This document shows positions 26,830 through 35,577 of a stretch of DNA of 64,000 nt, one piece after another (within the stretch, counting starts at the first letter, position 1; the number at the start of each line of letters is the position of its first letter). Under the pieces are notes generated by a model. That model did not search any database, was not told the DNA's origin, and saw nothing but the letters and a program-made list of their open reading frames with translations. The stretch comes from Fuscovulum blasticum DSM 2131 (lineage in GTDB: Bacteria; Pseudomonadota; Alphaproteobacteria; Rhodobacterales; Rhodobacteraceae), in contig NZ_PZKE01000007.1 in the NCBI RefSeq assembly GCF_003034965.1, forward strand, positions 124,001-188,000, written 5' to 3'. Position numbers and translations under genes: made by a program.

Positions 26830-27882
26830 TTACAGCAGGGCGCTGCGGCGGTCGAACTCGGCCCGGGCGCGGCCCCAGACACCGGCGGACAGGTCTGTCA
26901 GCGTCAGGAGCGAGGGCAGAAGCTGGGCCGCATAGTCCTGCGAGGATTCCACCGGCATCAGCGAGGGCAGGTTGTCGATGGCGGTCACGTCCAGCGGCGG
27001 GGTGTCATGGACACGCAGCGCGGGCGCCTGCCAGTCGGTGATGCGGTCATAGACCTTGATCGGCGAGAATTCCGAGCTGGGATCGCAGGCGATGTCGCCG
27101 ATCACCGTCATCTTGCGGGCGGGGTCGGCCTTGGCGCTGGCCGGCACGAAGACCGGGCAGCCGGGACGCGCCAGGATGCAGTTGAGGAAGATTTCATGCT
27201 GCAACACCTGCGGGAACGGCCCGCCGCTGGCGGTTTCGGCCCGGCCCCAAAGCGTGGTGGCAACGCCCATGGCTTCGCACAGGTCGGCGGCCCCGGTGCC
27301 GACGCGGCCGGACGCGCCGATGATCAGCGCGCGGGGGCGTTCCAGACCCTTCAGGTCTTCCTCCAGCGCAGACAGCAGGGCCGCGCGCGAGGGCACCTTC
27401 GAGATCGGCGGGCAGATGCCGCCGCGTTGCTGGGCGGCCCAGCATTGCAGGCTGACGGCGGCGCCGGCAAAGCCCGCCCAGTAGCCGAAGGCGGCCACGC
27501 GGCGGCCGGTTTCATCGACCAGATATTCCAGATCATACAGCGCGCCCCCGCCGGCGGCGAAGCGGCGCAGCAGTTCCTGCCCGGCGGGCTGGCCCTTGAA
27601 GGCATGGCCGAACATGATGTGGCGGTGCGGCAGCGGGGTGCCGTCTTCCGGCAGTTCCTTGAGACCGAAGATGATGGCGTCGCGCGGGGCGTCGGGCCAG
27701 GAATTTTCGGGCACGATCTCGGCCCCGGCGGCGCGGTAGCCGTCGATGGGGATGGCGCGGACAGAGGATTCCTCGACCGAGACGCGGATACCGGCCGCGA
27801 TCAGCGCCGAAACGCCTTCAGGCAGCAGCCCCACGCGCTCTTCGTTCGGGCGTTGTTCTGCCCTGATCCAGAGATGAGTCAT
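26830..27882 (-). CDS. Saccharopine dehydrogenase (NAD+, L-lysine-forming), Lys1-like
   Basis: A 350-residue protein of the alanine-dehydrogenase/transhydrogenase fold. The N-terminus IRAEQRPNEERVGLLPEGVSALIAAGIRVSVEES, the active-site segment HIMFGHAFKGQPAG and the NAD-binding segment ALIIGASGRVGTGAADL identify a Lys1-type saccharopine dehydrogenase. Because the window also encodes DapB, lysine is made through diaminopimelate; the saccharopine pair is therefore more likely catabolic, or osmotic-stress related, than biosynthetic. That direction is an inference. Confidence 0.88.
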   Translation of the reverse strand: MTHLWIRAEQRPNEERVGLLPEGVSALIAAGIRVSVEESSVRAIPIDGYRAAGAEIVPENSWPDAPRDAIIFGLKELPEDGTPLPHRHIMFGHAFKGQPAGQELLRRFAAGGGALYDLEYLVDETGRRVAAFGYWAGFAGAAVSLQCWAAQQRGGICPPISKVPSRAALLSALEEDLKGLERPRALIIGASGRVGTGAADLCEAMGVATTLWGRAETASGGPFPQVLQHEIFLNCILARPGCPVFVPASAKADPARKMTVIGDIACDPSSEFSPIKVYDRITDWQAPALRVHDTPPLDVTAIDNLPSLMPVESSQDYAAQLLPSLLTLTDLSAGVWGRARAEFDRRSALL

Positions 27883-28100
27883 GCGTCCCCCTTCGCATCG
27901 GTCTGATTTCGCCGCACTCCTTACTGCCCGGCCAAGGCGCCGTCCAGCCGCAGCGAGGCGTGTTCGGACCCTGCGTCACGCTGCAATGCAGCGATGCCGC
28001 CGCAGCGACGAATTGTCGCGACAGGGGGAAATCTTGCATTAGACTTCAAGGGAAAAGCCGGAGGAGGCGCCTCGACTCCGGGCAGACGGGAGGAGACGGG

Positions 28101-28322
28101 ATGAACAAGGTGATCGCCACGGTCTGCGTGATAAGCTGGTCGGGCTTCTGGGCCTTCGGCTATCTGGCGCTGACCGCCGGGGTGGAAAACACCGGCCATG
28201 TGACGGTGGCGCTTCTGCTGGCCGCGGCGGGGTTGTTCACCGGGGTCTTCACCTATCTGAAGATTGCCCGCAGCACCGATCCGCAGCGCTGGCGCCATGT
28301 GCGCCAGTCAGAACAGGGCTGA
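28101..28322 (+). CDS. Small two-helix membrane protein
   Basis: A 73-residue protein with two hydrophobic helices (about residues 4-27 and 34-54) and a basic C-terminus. The ATG has a strong GGGAGGA site seven bases upstream, which decides the start. It is divergent from the saccharopine genes across a 218-base gap containing short inverted repeats (GCTGCA-A-TGCAGC around 27980-27992 and GCGAC-GAATT-GTCGC at 28005-28019). It converges with the LysR gene. Family not recognised. Confidence 0.75.
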   Translation: MNKVIATVCVISWSGFWAFGYLALTAGVENTGHVTVALLLAAAGLFTGVFTYLKIARSTDPQRWRHVRQSEQG

Positions 28323-28338
28323 CGCGGCGGCGGTCCGG

Positions 28339-29235
28339 TCAGGGCCGCCCTGGCCTTGCGCCCAGCCGTTCGGCGGCGTCGATCAGCGCCGCCAGCATGG
28401 GGGTTTGCGGGTCGCGCTTCGGCGCGATCAGGCCGACAAGATGTTCCGCTTCGGGGTCAACCAGCGGGATCACGCGCAACTGGCCGCCGGCGGCGAACAG
28501 GGTGGCCAGCCGCATCGGCACCACGCTGGACCAGGCGCCGGTCATCACATGTGACACCAGCGCGATGGTCGAATTCGATTCGATGGTCGGCGCGGCGCGC
28601 ACGCCCGCCTCGGCCAGATGCTGGTTGACGATGCGGCGGTTCTGCATGTCGCCGGTCAGCAGGCACAGCGGTTCGCCCGCGGCCTCGGCCCAGGTGACGC
28701 GCTCGCGGGCGGCAAGCGGGCTGCCGGGGGCGCAGAGGAAACGGTAGAATTCGGTGTAAAGCGGCACGCGGCTGACGCGGCCCAGCGGTTCGTTGTCCAG
28801 ATAGGTGATGCCGGCATCCAGATCGAGACTGTCCAGCCCGGCCAGGATTTCGGTGCTGGTGCGCGACAGGATCTGCACCCGCAGGCCGGGGTGGCGGGTC
28901 AGGAAGGGGCGGGTCAGGTCGGCCACCATGGGCAGGGCGGTGGGAATGACCCCCAGCCGCAGGTTGCCGGTAAGGCCGGTCTTCAGGCTGCGCATCTCAT
29001 CCTTCAGCGCGCGGGTATCGCCCACGATGCGCAGCGCGCGGTCCAGCACGCGCTGGCCTTCCGGTGTGAGGCCCTGAAAACTGCGGCCCCGGAACACAAG
29101 CTGCACGCCAAGCTGATCCTCAAGCTGGCGGATGGCCGAGGAGAGCGAGGGCTGCGTCACGCCGCAGGCTTCGGCCGCGCGGCCGAAGTGGCGTTCGCGG
29201 GCAAGGGCGATGAACATTTCCAGCTTGTCGATCAT
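28339..29235 (-). CDS. LysR-family transcriptional regulator
   Basis: A 298-residue LysR regulator. The N-terminal helix-turn-helix reads FIALARERHFGRAAEACGVTQPSLSSAIRQLEDQLGVQLVFR. The effector domain contains LRLGVIPTALPMVADLTRPF and DAGITYLDNEPLGRV, a signature I associate with regulators next to formate dehydrogenase (fds) operons in Alphaproteobacteria. No fds gene lies in the window. The gene is divergent from the S49 peptidase (109-base gap), whose control by this regulator is possible but unproven. Confidence 0.92.
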   Translation of the reverse strand: MIDKLEMFIALARERHFGRAAEACGVTQPSLSSAIRQLEDQLGVQLVFRGRSFQGLTPEGQRVLDRALRIVGDTRALKDEMRSLKTGLTGNLRLGVIPTALPMVADLTRPFLTRHPGLRVQILSRTSTEILAGLDSLDLDAGITYLDNEPLGRVSRVPLYTEFYRFLCAPGSPLAARERVTWAEAAGEPLCLLTGDMQNRRIVNQHLAEAGVRAAPTIESNSTIALVSHVMTGAWSSVVPMRLATLFAAGGQLRVIPLVDPEAEHLVGLIAPKRDPQTPMLAALIDAAERLGARPGRP

Positions 29236-29344
29236 GGGCGCCAAGGTGCCGCGCCCGCCCGGCCACGGCAAGCGGCGAAAGCGGGGGGTGCCAGCGCGCA
29301 GGGTTTCCCTTGTCGGGGGGCGGGGAAGCGCCTACCTCTGCGAC

Positions 29345-30139
29345 ATGCGCCATCTCATCCCCTTTCTGCCCAAACCGGCCACCGTGCCCGTCATTCGCCT
29401 GCAGGGCACCATCGGCTCGGGCGGGCGGGCGCTGAGTGATGCGGCCCTTGCGCCGCTGATCGAACGCGCCTTCACCCGCGGCAAGCCGGCCGCCGTGGCG
29501 CTGGTGATCAACTCGCCCGGCGGATCGGCGGCGCAATCCAGCCTGATCGCGGCGCGCATCCGCCGGCTGGCGGATGAGAAGAAGGTGCCCGTCCATGCCT
29601 TCGTCGAGGACATCGCGGCCTCGGGCGGCTATTGGCTGGCCTGCGCGGCGGATGACATCTGGGTGGATGCCAGTTCCATCGTCGGCTCGATCGGGGTGAT
29701 CTTCTCGGGCTTTGGCTTCCATGAGCTGATGCAGCGGCAGGGGGTGGAGCGGCGTGTTCACACCGCCGGGCGGTCAAAGAGCTTTGCCGATCCGTTCAAG
29801 CCGCAGACGGATGAGGATGTGGCCCGGATCCGGGCGCTGCTGTCGCCGCTGCACGAGAATTTCATCGCCCATGTGAAGGCCCGCCGCGGCGCGCGGCTGG
29901 ACCCGGCGGCCGACCTGTTCAATGCTGACATCTGGGTCGGGCAGGCGGCGGTGGGGCTGGGGCTGGTGGATGGGCTGGCGCATCTGAAGCCCAAGCTGAT
30001 GGAGCTTTACGGCGAGAAGGTGCGGCTGGTGCCGCTGACGCAGAAGCGCAGCCTGGCGCAGCGCTTCGGGCTGGCCGCCGCCGATACGGCGATGGCGGCG
30101 GTGGAAGAGCGGGCGCTATGGTCGGGATACGGGCTGTGA
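29345..30139 (+). CDS. S49 family (SppA/SohB-like) serine peptidase
   Basis: A 264-residue S49 peptidase without a long N-terminal anchor. PVIRLQGTIGSGG opens the fold. The nucleophile is Ser93 in IAASGGYWLA and the general base Lys145 in AGRSKSFADPFKP. SPP-type peptidases degrade cleaved signal peptides, but this short form may act on other membrane peptides. It is followed two bases later by a small zinc-ribbon membrane protein, then a pteridine-reductase-like SDR. Confidence 0.92.
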   Translation: MRHLIPFLPKPATVPVIRLQGTIGSGGRALSDAALAPLIERAFTRGKPAAVALVINSPGGSAAQSSLIAARIRRLADEKKVPVHAFVEDIAASGGYWLACAADDIWVDASSIVGSIGVIFSGFGFHELMQRQGVERRVHTAGRSKSFADPFKPQTDEDVARIRALLSPLHENFIAHVKARRGARLDPAADLFNADIWVGQAAVGLGLVDGLAHLKPKLMELYGEKVRLVPLTQKRSLAQRFGLAAADTAMAAVEERALWSGYGL

Positions 30140-30140
30140 C

Positions 30141-30317
30141 ATGCTGGTGAAGACCATCCTGATCTTTCTGCTGGCCATGGCTCTGGTGGGCATGGTCGGC
30201 AAGCTGCTGTTCCCCAACAGCCTGCCCGGGCTGGGTCGCCGGAAGGGGGCGTTCTGCCCCGATTGCGGCCGCCCCAGGATCGGGCGCGGCACCTGCGACT
30301 GCCGGGGGCGCAAATGA
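30141..30317 (+). CDS. Small membrane protein with C-terminal zinc-ribbon-like motif
   Basis: A 58-residue protein. Residues 4-25 form one hydrophobic helix (VKTILIFLLAMALVGMVGKLLF). The C-terminus FCPDCGRPRIGRGTCDCRGRK has a CxxC and a CxC, consistent with a zinc ribbon. Its ATG is one base after the S49 stop and its TGA overlaps the ATG of the next gene, so it is tightly coupled to both neighbours, which supports it as real. No function known. Confidence 0.8.
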   Translation: MLVKTILIFLLAMALVGMVGKLLFPNSLPGLGRRKGAFCPDCGRPRIGRGTCDCRGRK

Positions 30318-31087
30318 CGGCGCTGGTCACAGGGGCCGGGCGCCGGCTGGGGCGCGCGATGGCGCTGTATCTGGCCCGGCGCGGCCATGACGTGGCCGTG
30401 CATTACGCCGGTTCGGGCCCCGAGGCCGAGGCGGTGGCAGACGAGATCCGCGCCCTGGGGCGCCGTGCCGTCACGCTGCAGGCCGACCTTCTGGACGAGG
30501 CGCAGGTTGAGACGCTGGTCGAGCGCGCGGGCGCCGCGCTGGGGCCGCTGACGGTGCTGGTGAACAATGCCTCGATCTTTGAATACGACCGGATCGACAC
30601 CGCCACCCGCACCAGTTGGGACCGGCATATCGAATCGAACCTGCGCGCGCCCTATGTGCTGATCCAGCACTTTGCCCGCCAGTGCCCGCCCGCCGTGCCG
30701 GATGCGGCGGGCGAGCCGCTGGCGCAGGGGCTGGTGGTGAACATGATCGACCAGCGGGTCTGGAAGCCCACGCCCGAGTTCTCGACCTATACCATCGCCA
30801 AGATGGGGCTGTGGGCGCTGACCCAGACGGCGGCGCAGGGGCTGGCGCCGCAGATCCGCGTCAATGCCATTGGCCCGGGCCCCACGCTGCGCGGCGCGCG
30901 GCAAAGCGAGGAACACTTTTCGCGGCAGCGCGCGGCGACCATCCTCAACCGCGGTGCGAACGAGGGCGATATTGTTGCCGCGCTTGGATTTTTCCTGGAT
31001 GCGCCTGCCGTGACCGGGCAGATGATCGCCGTGGACGGGGGGCAGCACCTGGCCTGGAAGACCCCGGATGTGCTGGGCGTCGAGTGA
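30314..31087 (+). CDS. SDR oxidoreductase of the pteridine-reductase/FolM type
   Basis: A 257-residue SDR. The cofactor loop TGAGRRLG at residues 6-13 has Arg in place of the usual central Gly, as in PTR1/FolM pteridine reductases (TGxxxRxG). LVNNASIFEYD is the NNA motif and FSTYTIAKMGLWALT carries the Tyr-x3-Lys. The end INAIGPGPTL-like segment (VNAIGPGPTL) is also typical. Likely reduces a pterin such as dihydromonapterin or dihydrofolate with NADPH; this is a motif-based inference. It is the last gene of the S49-zinc-ribbon-SDR operon. Confidence 0.85.
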   Translation: MTALVTGAGRRLGRAMALYLARRGHDVAVHYAGSGPEAEAVADEIRALGRRAVTLQADLLDEAQVETLVERAGAALGPLTVLVNNASIFEYDRIDTATRTSWDRHIESNLRAPYVLIQHFARQCPPAVPDAAGEPLAQGLVVNMIDQRVWKPTPEFSTYTIAKMGLWALTQTAAQGLAPQIRVNAIGPGPTLRGARQSEEHFSRQRAATILNRGANEGDIVAALGFFLDAPAVTGQMIAVDGGQHLAWKTPDVLGVE

Positions 31088-31385
31088 CCCGAGGGAAGTT
31101 GTCCACTTCGAACACGCATTTCACAGACACGTTACAAAAACTGCTGGAATCTCAGGTATTTGTCAGACGTGAAATTTTCTTTCCTTTATAAACAACGGGT
31201 TGCCAGTCTGCCTGTTTTTTGTGCAAGTCGTTGCAAGGGCCCTGAAATCAGGGGATTCCGGCCCGGGGCGAAATCTTCTCCCCGCAGTTATCCACAGAAA
31301 CCGTGGACAGCTTTCCTCTTGCCCGGGGGCGTGGTTCAGTGCAGCACCCCCGAAGAATCGATGACTTAGAAACCGGACAATTCGC
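31088..31385. other. AT-rich intergenic region with a perfect DnaA box upstream of uvrC
   Basis: A 298-base noncoding stretch, the most AT-rich in the window (especially about 31165-31200). It contains TTATCCACA at 31288-31296, a perfect DnaA box, next to an inverted TCCAC/GTGGA pair (31291-31295 and 31303-31307), and a weaker TTGTCCACT at 31099-31107. It must also hold the uvrC promoter. No LexA-type GAAC-N7-GTTC or GTTC-N7-GTTC site was found by eye. Confidence 0.6.
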
Positions 31386-33239
31386 ATGACCGACGCCCCC
31401 CGCACCGGGCATGAGGTGATTCAGGATTACCTGCGCACGCTGGACGCCTCTCCCGGGGTCTATCGTATGCTGAATGCCGCATCCGAGGTGCTGTATGTCG
31501 GCAAGGCGCGCAATCTGAAGGCGCGGGTGTCGAACTATGCCCGGCCTTCGGGCCATTCGGCGCGGATCGCGCGGATGATCGACGAAACGGCGTCGATGAT
31601 GTTCCTGACCACGCGCACCGAGGTTGAGGCGCTGCTGCTGGAACAGAACCTGATCAAGCAGCTCAAGCCGCGCTACAACGTGCTGATGCGGGACGACAAG
31701 AGCTTCCCGAACATACTGATCGGCAAGGAACACCCGTTTCCGCAGTTGAAGAAGCACCGGGGCGCGAAGAAGGAGAAGGGCAGCTATTTCGGCCCCTTCG
31801 CCAGCGCGGGGGCGGTGAACCGCACACTGAACCAGTTGCAGAAGGTGTTTCTGCTGCGCAATTGCAGCGACAGCATGTTCGCCGGGCGCAGCCGGCCCTG
31901 CCTGCAATTCCAGATCAAGCGCTGCGCGGCGCCTTGCGTGGGCAAGGTGAACGAGGTGGCCTATGCCGGGCTGGTGGCCGATGCCGAGCGGTTCCTGCAA
32001 GGCAAGTCCACCACGGTGCAGGCCGATCTGGCCAAGGCGATGGCCGAGGCCAGCGAGGCGATGGAGTTCGAGCGCGCCGCCGCGCTGCGTGACCGCATCC
32101 GCGCGCTGACGGCGGTGCAGTCGGCGCAGGGCATCAACCCGCGCGGCGTGGCCGAGGCGGATGTGGTGGCGCTGCATCTGGACCATGGTCAGGCCTGCGT
32201 GCAGGTGTTCTTTATCCGGGCGCATCAAAGCTGGGGCAACCGGGATTTCTATCCGAAAACCGGGTCGGGCGCGGAAGAGCCGGAAATCCTTGAGGCGTTC
32301 CTCACGCAGTTCTACGACGACAAGGACCCGCCCCGGCTGATCCTGCTGTCGCATGGCGTTGAAAACCCCGATCTGGTGGCGCAGGCGCTGTCTGACCGGG
32401 CGGGGCGCAAGGTTGAACTGGCGGTGCCCCTGCGCGGCGAAAAGGCCGAGCTGGTGGAGAACGCCACCCGCAACGCCCGCGAAAGCCTGGCGCGGCGGAT
32501 GTCGGAATCCAGCACGCAGATGAAGCTGTTGCAGGGTCTGGCCGAGGCCTTCGATCTGGACGGCCCGCCGCAGCGGATTGAAGTCTACGACAACGCCCAT
32601 ATCCAGGGCGCCGATGCCGTGGGCGGCATGATCGTTTCCGGGCCGGAAGGCTTTGTCAAATCGCAGTATCGCAAGTTCAACATCCGGTCGGAAGCGGGCG
32701 CGAACAGCGATGACTTCGGCATGATGCGCGAAGTGCTGACCCGCCGGTTCGAGCGGCTGCTGAAGGAAGACCCCGACCGCCGGGGCGACACCTGGCCCGA
32801 CCTCTTGCTGATCGACGGCGGGCAGGGGCAGGTTTCGGCGGTGATGGAAATCCTGTCCGCCCTGGGGGTGGAGGATATTCCCGTGGTTGGCGTGGCCAAG
32901 GGCATCGACCGCGACGCCGGGAAAGAGGAATTCCACCGCCCCGGCGAGGCGGCCTTTGCGCTGCAACGCAATGACCCGGTGCTATATTTCGTGCAGCGCC
33001 TGCGCGACGAGGCGCACCGCTGGGCCAATGGCGCGCATCGGGCCAAGCGGTCCAGGGCGGTGGCGGCAACGCCGCTGGATGAAATTCCCGGCGTGGGCGC
33101 CACGCGCAAGCGGGCGCTTCTGGCGCATTTCGGCAGCGCCAAGGCGGTATCACGCGCGGCCCTGCCCGACCTGATGGCGGTGGACGGCATTTCGCAGGCC
33201 ATGGCCGAGACGGTCTACAATTTCTTCCACCGCGACTAG
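31386..33239 (+). CDS. uvrC: Excinuclease ABC subunit UvrC
   Basis: A 617-residue nucleotide-excision-repair endonuclease. The GIY-YIG domain is [28 protein letters not shown] (about residues 23-50). The cysteine cluster [13 protein letters not shown], the UVR motif around [14 protein letters not shown], the RNase H-like domain [20 protein letters not shown] and [12 protein letters not shown], and C-terminal helix-hairpin-helix motifs ([17 protein letters not shown]) are all present. Full length. Transcribed from the AT-rich spacer upstream. Confidence 0.97.
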   Translation: MTDAPRTGHEVIQDYLRTLDASPGVYRMLNAASEVLYVGKARNLKARVSNYARPSGHSARIARMIDETASMMFLTTRTEVEALLLEQNLIKQLKPRYNVLMRDDKSFPNILIGKEHPFPQLKKHRGAKKEKGSYFGPFASAGAVNRTLNQLQKVFLLRNCSDSMFAGRSRPCLQFQIKRCAAPCVGKVNEVAYAGLVADAERFLQGKSTTVQADLAKAMAEASEAMEFERAAALRDRIRALTAVQSAQGINPRGVAEADVVALHLDHGQACVQVFFIRAHQSWGNRDFYPKTGSGAEEPEILEAFLTQFYDDKDPPRLILLSHGVENPDLVAQALSDRAGRKVELAVPLRGEKAELVENATRNARESLARRMSESSTQMKLLQGLAEAFDLDGPPQRIEVYDNAHIQGADAVGGMIVSGPEGFVKSQYRKFNIRSEAGANSDDFGMMREVLTRRFERLLKEDPDRRGDTWPDLLLIDGGQGQVSAVMEILSALGVEDIPVVGVAKGIDRDAGKEEFHRPGEAAFALQRNDPVLYFVQRLRDEAHRWANGAHRAKRSRAVAATPLDEIPGVGATRKRALLAHFGSAKAVSRAALPDLMAVDGISQAMAETVYNFFHRD

Positions 33240-33315
33240 GGCAGCTTGCGGCCGGAAACCTGTTGGTAAGGAAGCGCGCCCAGGATGGGGGCCTGCTTTC
33301 CTGACGGTGATACCG

Positions 33316-34575
33316 ATGCACGGCCCGACGCCTGCCCTGTTGCCCCCCGCCCCGCCGGATGCCGGTTTCGGCTTTGGCGAACTGATCTATTCGCGCACCG
33401 ATGCGCGCGGGGTGATCCTGTCCGGCAATGCCGTGTTCCAGCGGATGACCGGGATCGACTGGCGCGATCTGATCGGGGCACCGCACCGGGCGATCCGCCA
33501 CCCCGACATGCCGGCGGGGTTCTTCCATCTGTTCTGGTCGCTGCTGCAACAGGGGGAACCGGCGGTCGGCTATGTGCGCAACCGCCGCAAGGACGGGGCC
33601 GGTTACTGGGTGCTGGCCGCCGCCATGCCCTGCGAGGGGGGCTATTTCTCGGTGCGGATGCGGCCGTCAGCCCCGCTGTTCGGCACGCTGCGCGACCTGT
33701 ATGCCCGCCTGCGCCGGCGCGAGGTTGACGAGGGCCTGTCGCCCCAGGCTTCGGCCGACGAACTGGCGGGGCAGCTTTCCGGTCTGGGGTTTTCCGGCTA
33801 TGACGCCTTTGCCGCCCGCGCCGTGACCGAAGAGATGCGCGCCCGCAACCGGGCGCTTGGGCGCGACCCGGACCCCCGGGTCGAGGCGCAGGCGCTGCTG
33901 TTGGGGCTGCTGGAGGAAACCCTGCAGGAACAGGCGCGGCTGATGGCCCGCTTTGCCGATCTGCTGATCCTGCCGGTGAACATGCGCCTTGCCGCCGCCC
34001 GGCTTGAGGCGCAGGGCGGCCCGCTGAGCCAGATCGCCGTCAATTACAAGACCGCCTCGGACGAGATTTCGCGCCGGCTGTCCGCGTTCGTCTCAGGCCG
34101 GGAAAACCCCTGCGCCCGCATGGCCCATGCCCTGCGGCGAAGCCTGATCCTTTCGGGCTGTGCCGGGTTGCAGGAGGAACTGGTGCAGACCTATGACCGC
34201 CAGCCCGGCGGCTATCACGGGGTTGAAAGGCGGGTGGAACTGCCGATGCTGCGGGCGGTCCGGGCGCAGAACATGGCCCGCGCCCGCGCCTTGCTGGAGG
34301 AGGCGGCGCATCAGGCCGGGGTGCTGAACGCGGTCAGCAATGACCTGCGGCGCATGATCCTGGGGTTGGATACCATCCGTATCCTGGCCCGGGTGGAAAG
34401 CCGCAAGTCGGCCGAAAGCCAGGATGCGCTGACCGCCACCATCGACCGGATCGACAGCGTGCAGGCCGCGATCTCGGGCAGTCTGCGGGCAATGATGGAC
34501 CGGACGCTGGCCATGGAACATGGTCTGGCCGCCCTGCGCGACCACAGGCCGCAGGCCGGGCTTGCCGCGGAATGA
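33316..34575 (+). CDS. Aer-type PAS domain protein without a recognised output domain
   Basis: A 419-residue protein. The N-terminal PAS domain (about residues 15-105) has the Aer-like segments IYSRTDARGVILSGNAVFQRMTGIDWRDLIGAPHRAIRHPDMP and NRRKDGAGYWVLA, which suggest FAD or redox sensing. The remaining 300 residues are predicted helical with no HAMP, methyl-accepting, histidine-kinase or GGDEF motifs that I can see. ATG 33316 was chosen; GTG 33307 would add three residues and neither has a good ribosome-binding site. It stands alone between uvrC and pgsA. Confidence 0.82.
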   Translation: MHGPTPALLPPAPPDAGFGFGELIYSRTDARGVILSGNAVFQRMTGIDWRDLIGAPHRAIRHPDMPAGFFHLFWSLLQQGEPAVGYVRNRRKDGAGYWVLAAAMPCEGGYFSVRMRPSAPLFGTLRDLYARLRRREVDEGLSPQASADELAGQLSGLGFSGYDAFAARAVTEEMRARNRALGRDPDPRVEAQALLLGLLEETLQEQARLMARFADLLILPVNMRLAAARLEAQGGPLSQIAVNYKTASDEISRRLSAFVSGRENPCARMAHALRRSLILSGCAGLQEELVQTYDRQPGGYHGVERRVELPMLRAVRAQNMARARALLEEAAHQAGVLNAVSNDLRRMILGLDTIRILARVESRKSAESQDALTATIDRIDSVQAAISGSLRAMMDRTLAMEHGLAALRDHRPQAGLAAE

Positions 34576-34665
34576 CGGCAAAGGGGAAGGCCAAGCGCCC
34601 CGCCCGCGCCGTTATCATGGCAAGCCGCTCTTCCCACGCCGGGTTGCATCGGCTACCAATCCGGT

Positions 34666-35331
34666 ATGACCTGGACGATCCCCAATACCCTGACGTTCAT
34701 CCGTCTGCTCGCGGCCCCCGGCGTGGCGCTGATGTTCCTGTATTTCCATCGCCCCTGGGCCGACTGGTTCGCCCTTGGCCTGTTCGTGGGCGCCGCCATC
34801 ACCGACTGGTTCGATGGCTATCTGGCCCGGCTGTGGAAACAGGAATCGAAGTTCGGCGCCATGCTGGACCCGATCGCCGACAAGGCGATGGTGGTGATCG
34901 CGATCATGGTGCTGACCGGCTATAACGGGATGAATCCCTGGCTGATCCTGCCGGCCACGGTGATCCTGTTCCGCGAGGTGTTTGTCGGCGGCTTGCGCGA
35001 ATTCCTGGGCCAGAAGAGCGGCTTGCTCAAGGTGACGAAGCTGGCCAAGTGGAAGACCACGGCGCAGATGGTGGCGATTGCCGCGCTGTTCCTTGGCACC
35101 GGGCTGGAATATCTGAACGGCGTGGCGATGCAGGGCATGACGCCCGAACAATATGCCGAGGCGGTCAGCCATGGCCTGGCCGACCCGATCCGCGCCTGCG
35201 GCAAGCGTGACTGCGCGTCCTTCGCCAATATCGCCGGTCTGGTGCTGATCTGGATCGCGGCGGGGCTGACGGCGCTGACGGGCTGGGAATATTTCACGAA
35301 GGCCAAGCCCTTCCTGAAGGAAGACCCATGA
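34666..35331 (+). CDS. pgsA: CDP-diacylglycerol-glycerol-3-phosphate 3-phosphatidyltransferase PgsA
   Basis: A 221-residue membrane enzyme that makes phosphatidylglycerol phosphate. The CDP-alcohol phosphotransferase motif is TDWFDGYLARLWKQESKFGAMLDPIADKAMV. The N-terminus WTIPNTLTFIRLLAAPG is typical of PgsA. About four or five membrane helices are visible. There is an insertion near residues 150-185 with the two cysteines RACGKRDCASF. The stop overlaps moaD. The uvrC...pgsA order echoes the uvrC-pgsA linkage of many Proteobacteria, here interrupted by the PAS gene. Confidence 0.95.
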   Translation: MTWTIPNTLTFIRLLAAPGVALMFLYFHRPWADWFALGLFVGAAITDWFDGYLARLWKQESKFGAMLDPIADKAMVVIAIMVLTGYNGMNPWLILPATVILFREVFVGGLREFLGQKSGLLKVTKLAKWKTTAQMVAIAALFLGTGLEYLNGVAMQGMTPEQYAEAVSHGLADPIRACGKRDCASFANIAGLVLIWIAAGLTALTGWEYFTKAKPFLKEDP

Positions 35332-35576
35332 TCGACATCCTGTATTTCGCCTGGGTGCGCGAACGGGTGGGTGTGCCGCGCGAACGGGTGGAAACGGCGG
35401 CGCCGACGGTGGCCGCGCTGGTTAAGGAGCTGGCCGCGCGGGAAGACCGCTATGCGCTGGCCTTTGCCGACCGGGCCAGCCTGCGGGTGGCGCTGGATCA
35501 GCGCCTGGCCGATTTCGACGCGCCGCTGGCGGGGGTGCGCGAGGTGGCGTTCTTTCCGCCGATGACCGGGGGCTGA
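35328..35576 (+). CDS. moaD: Molybdopterin synthase small subunit MoaD
   Basis: An 82-residue ubiquitin-fold sulfur carrier. It opens IDILYFAWVRERVGVPRERVE and ends FFPPMTGG; the C-terminal Gly-Gly is adenylated and thiocarboxylated to supply sulfur for molybdopterin. The ATG overlaps the pgsA stop by four bases, and moaE follows after one base, so the two synthase subunits are made together. Confidence 0.94.
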   Translation: MIDILYFAWVRERVGVPRERVETAAPTVAALVKELAAREDRYALAFADRASLRVALDQRLADFDAPLAGVREVAFFPPMTGG

Positions 35577-35577
35577 G

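Noticed and set aside
31088-31385. Chromosomal replication origin
   Set aside because: Only one perfect DnaA box is present and none of the usual origin neighbours; kept as a possible DnaA site only.
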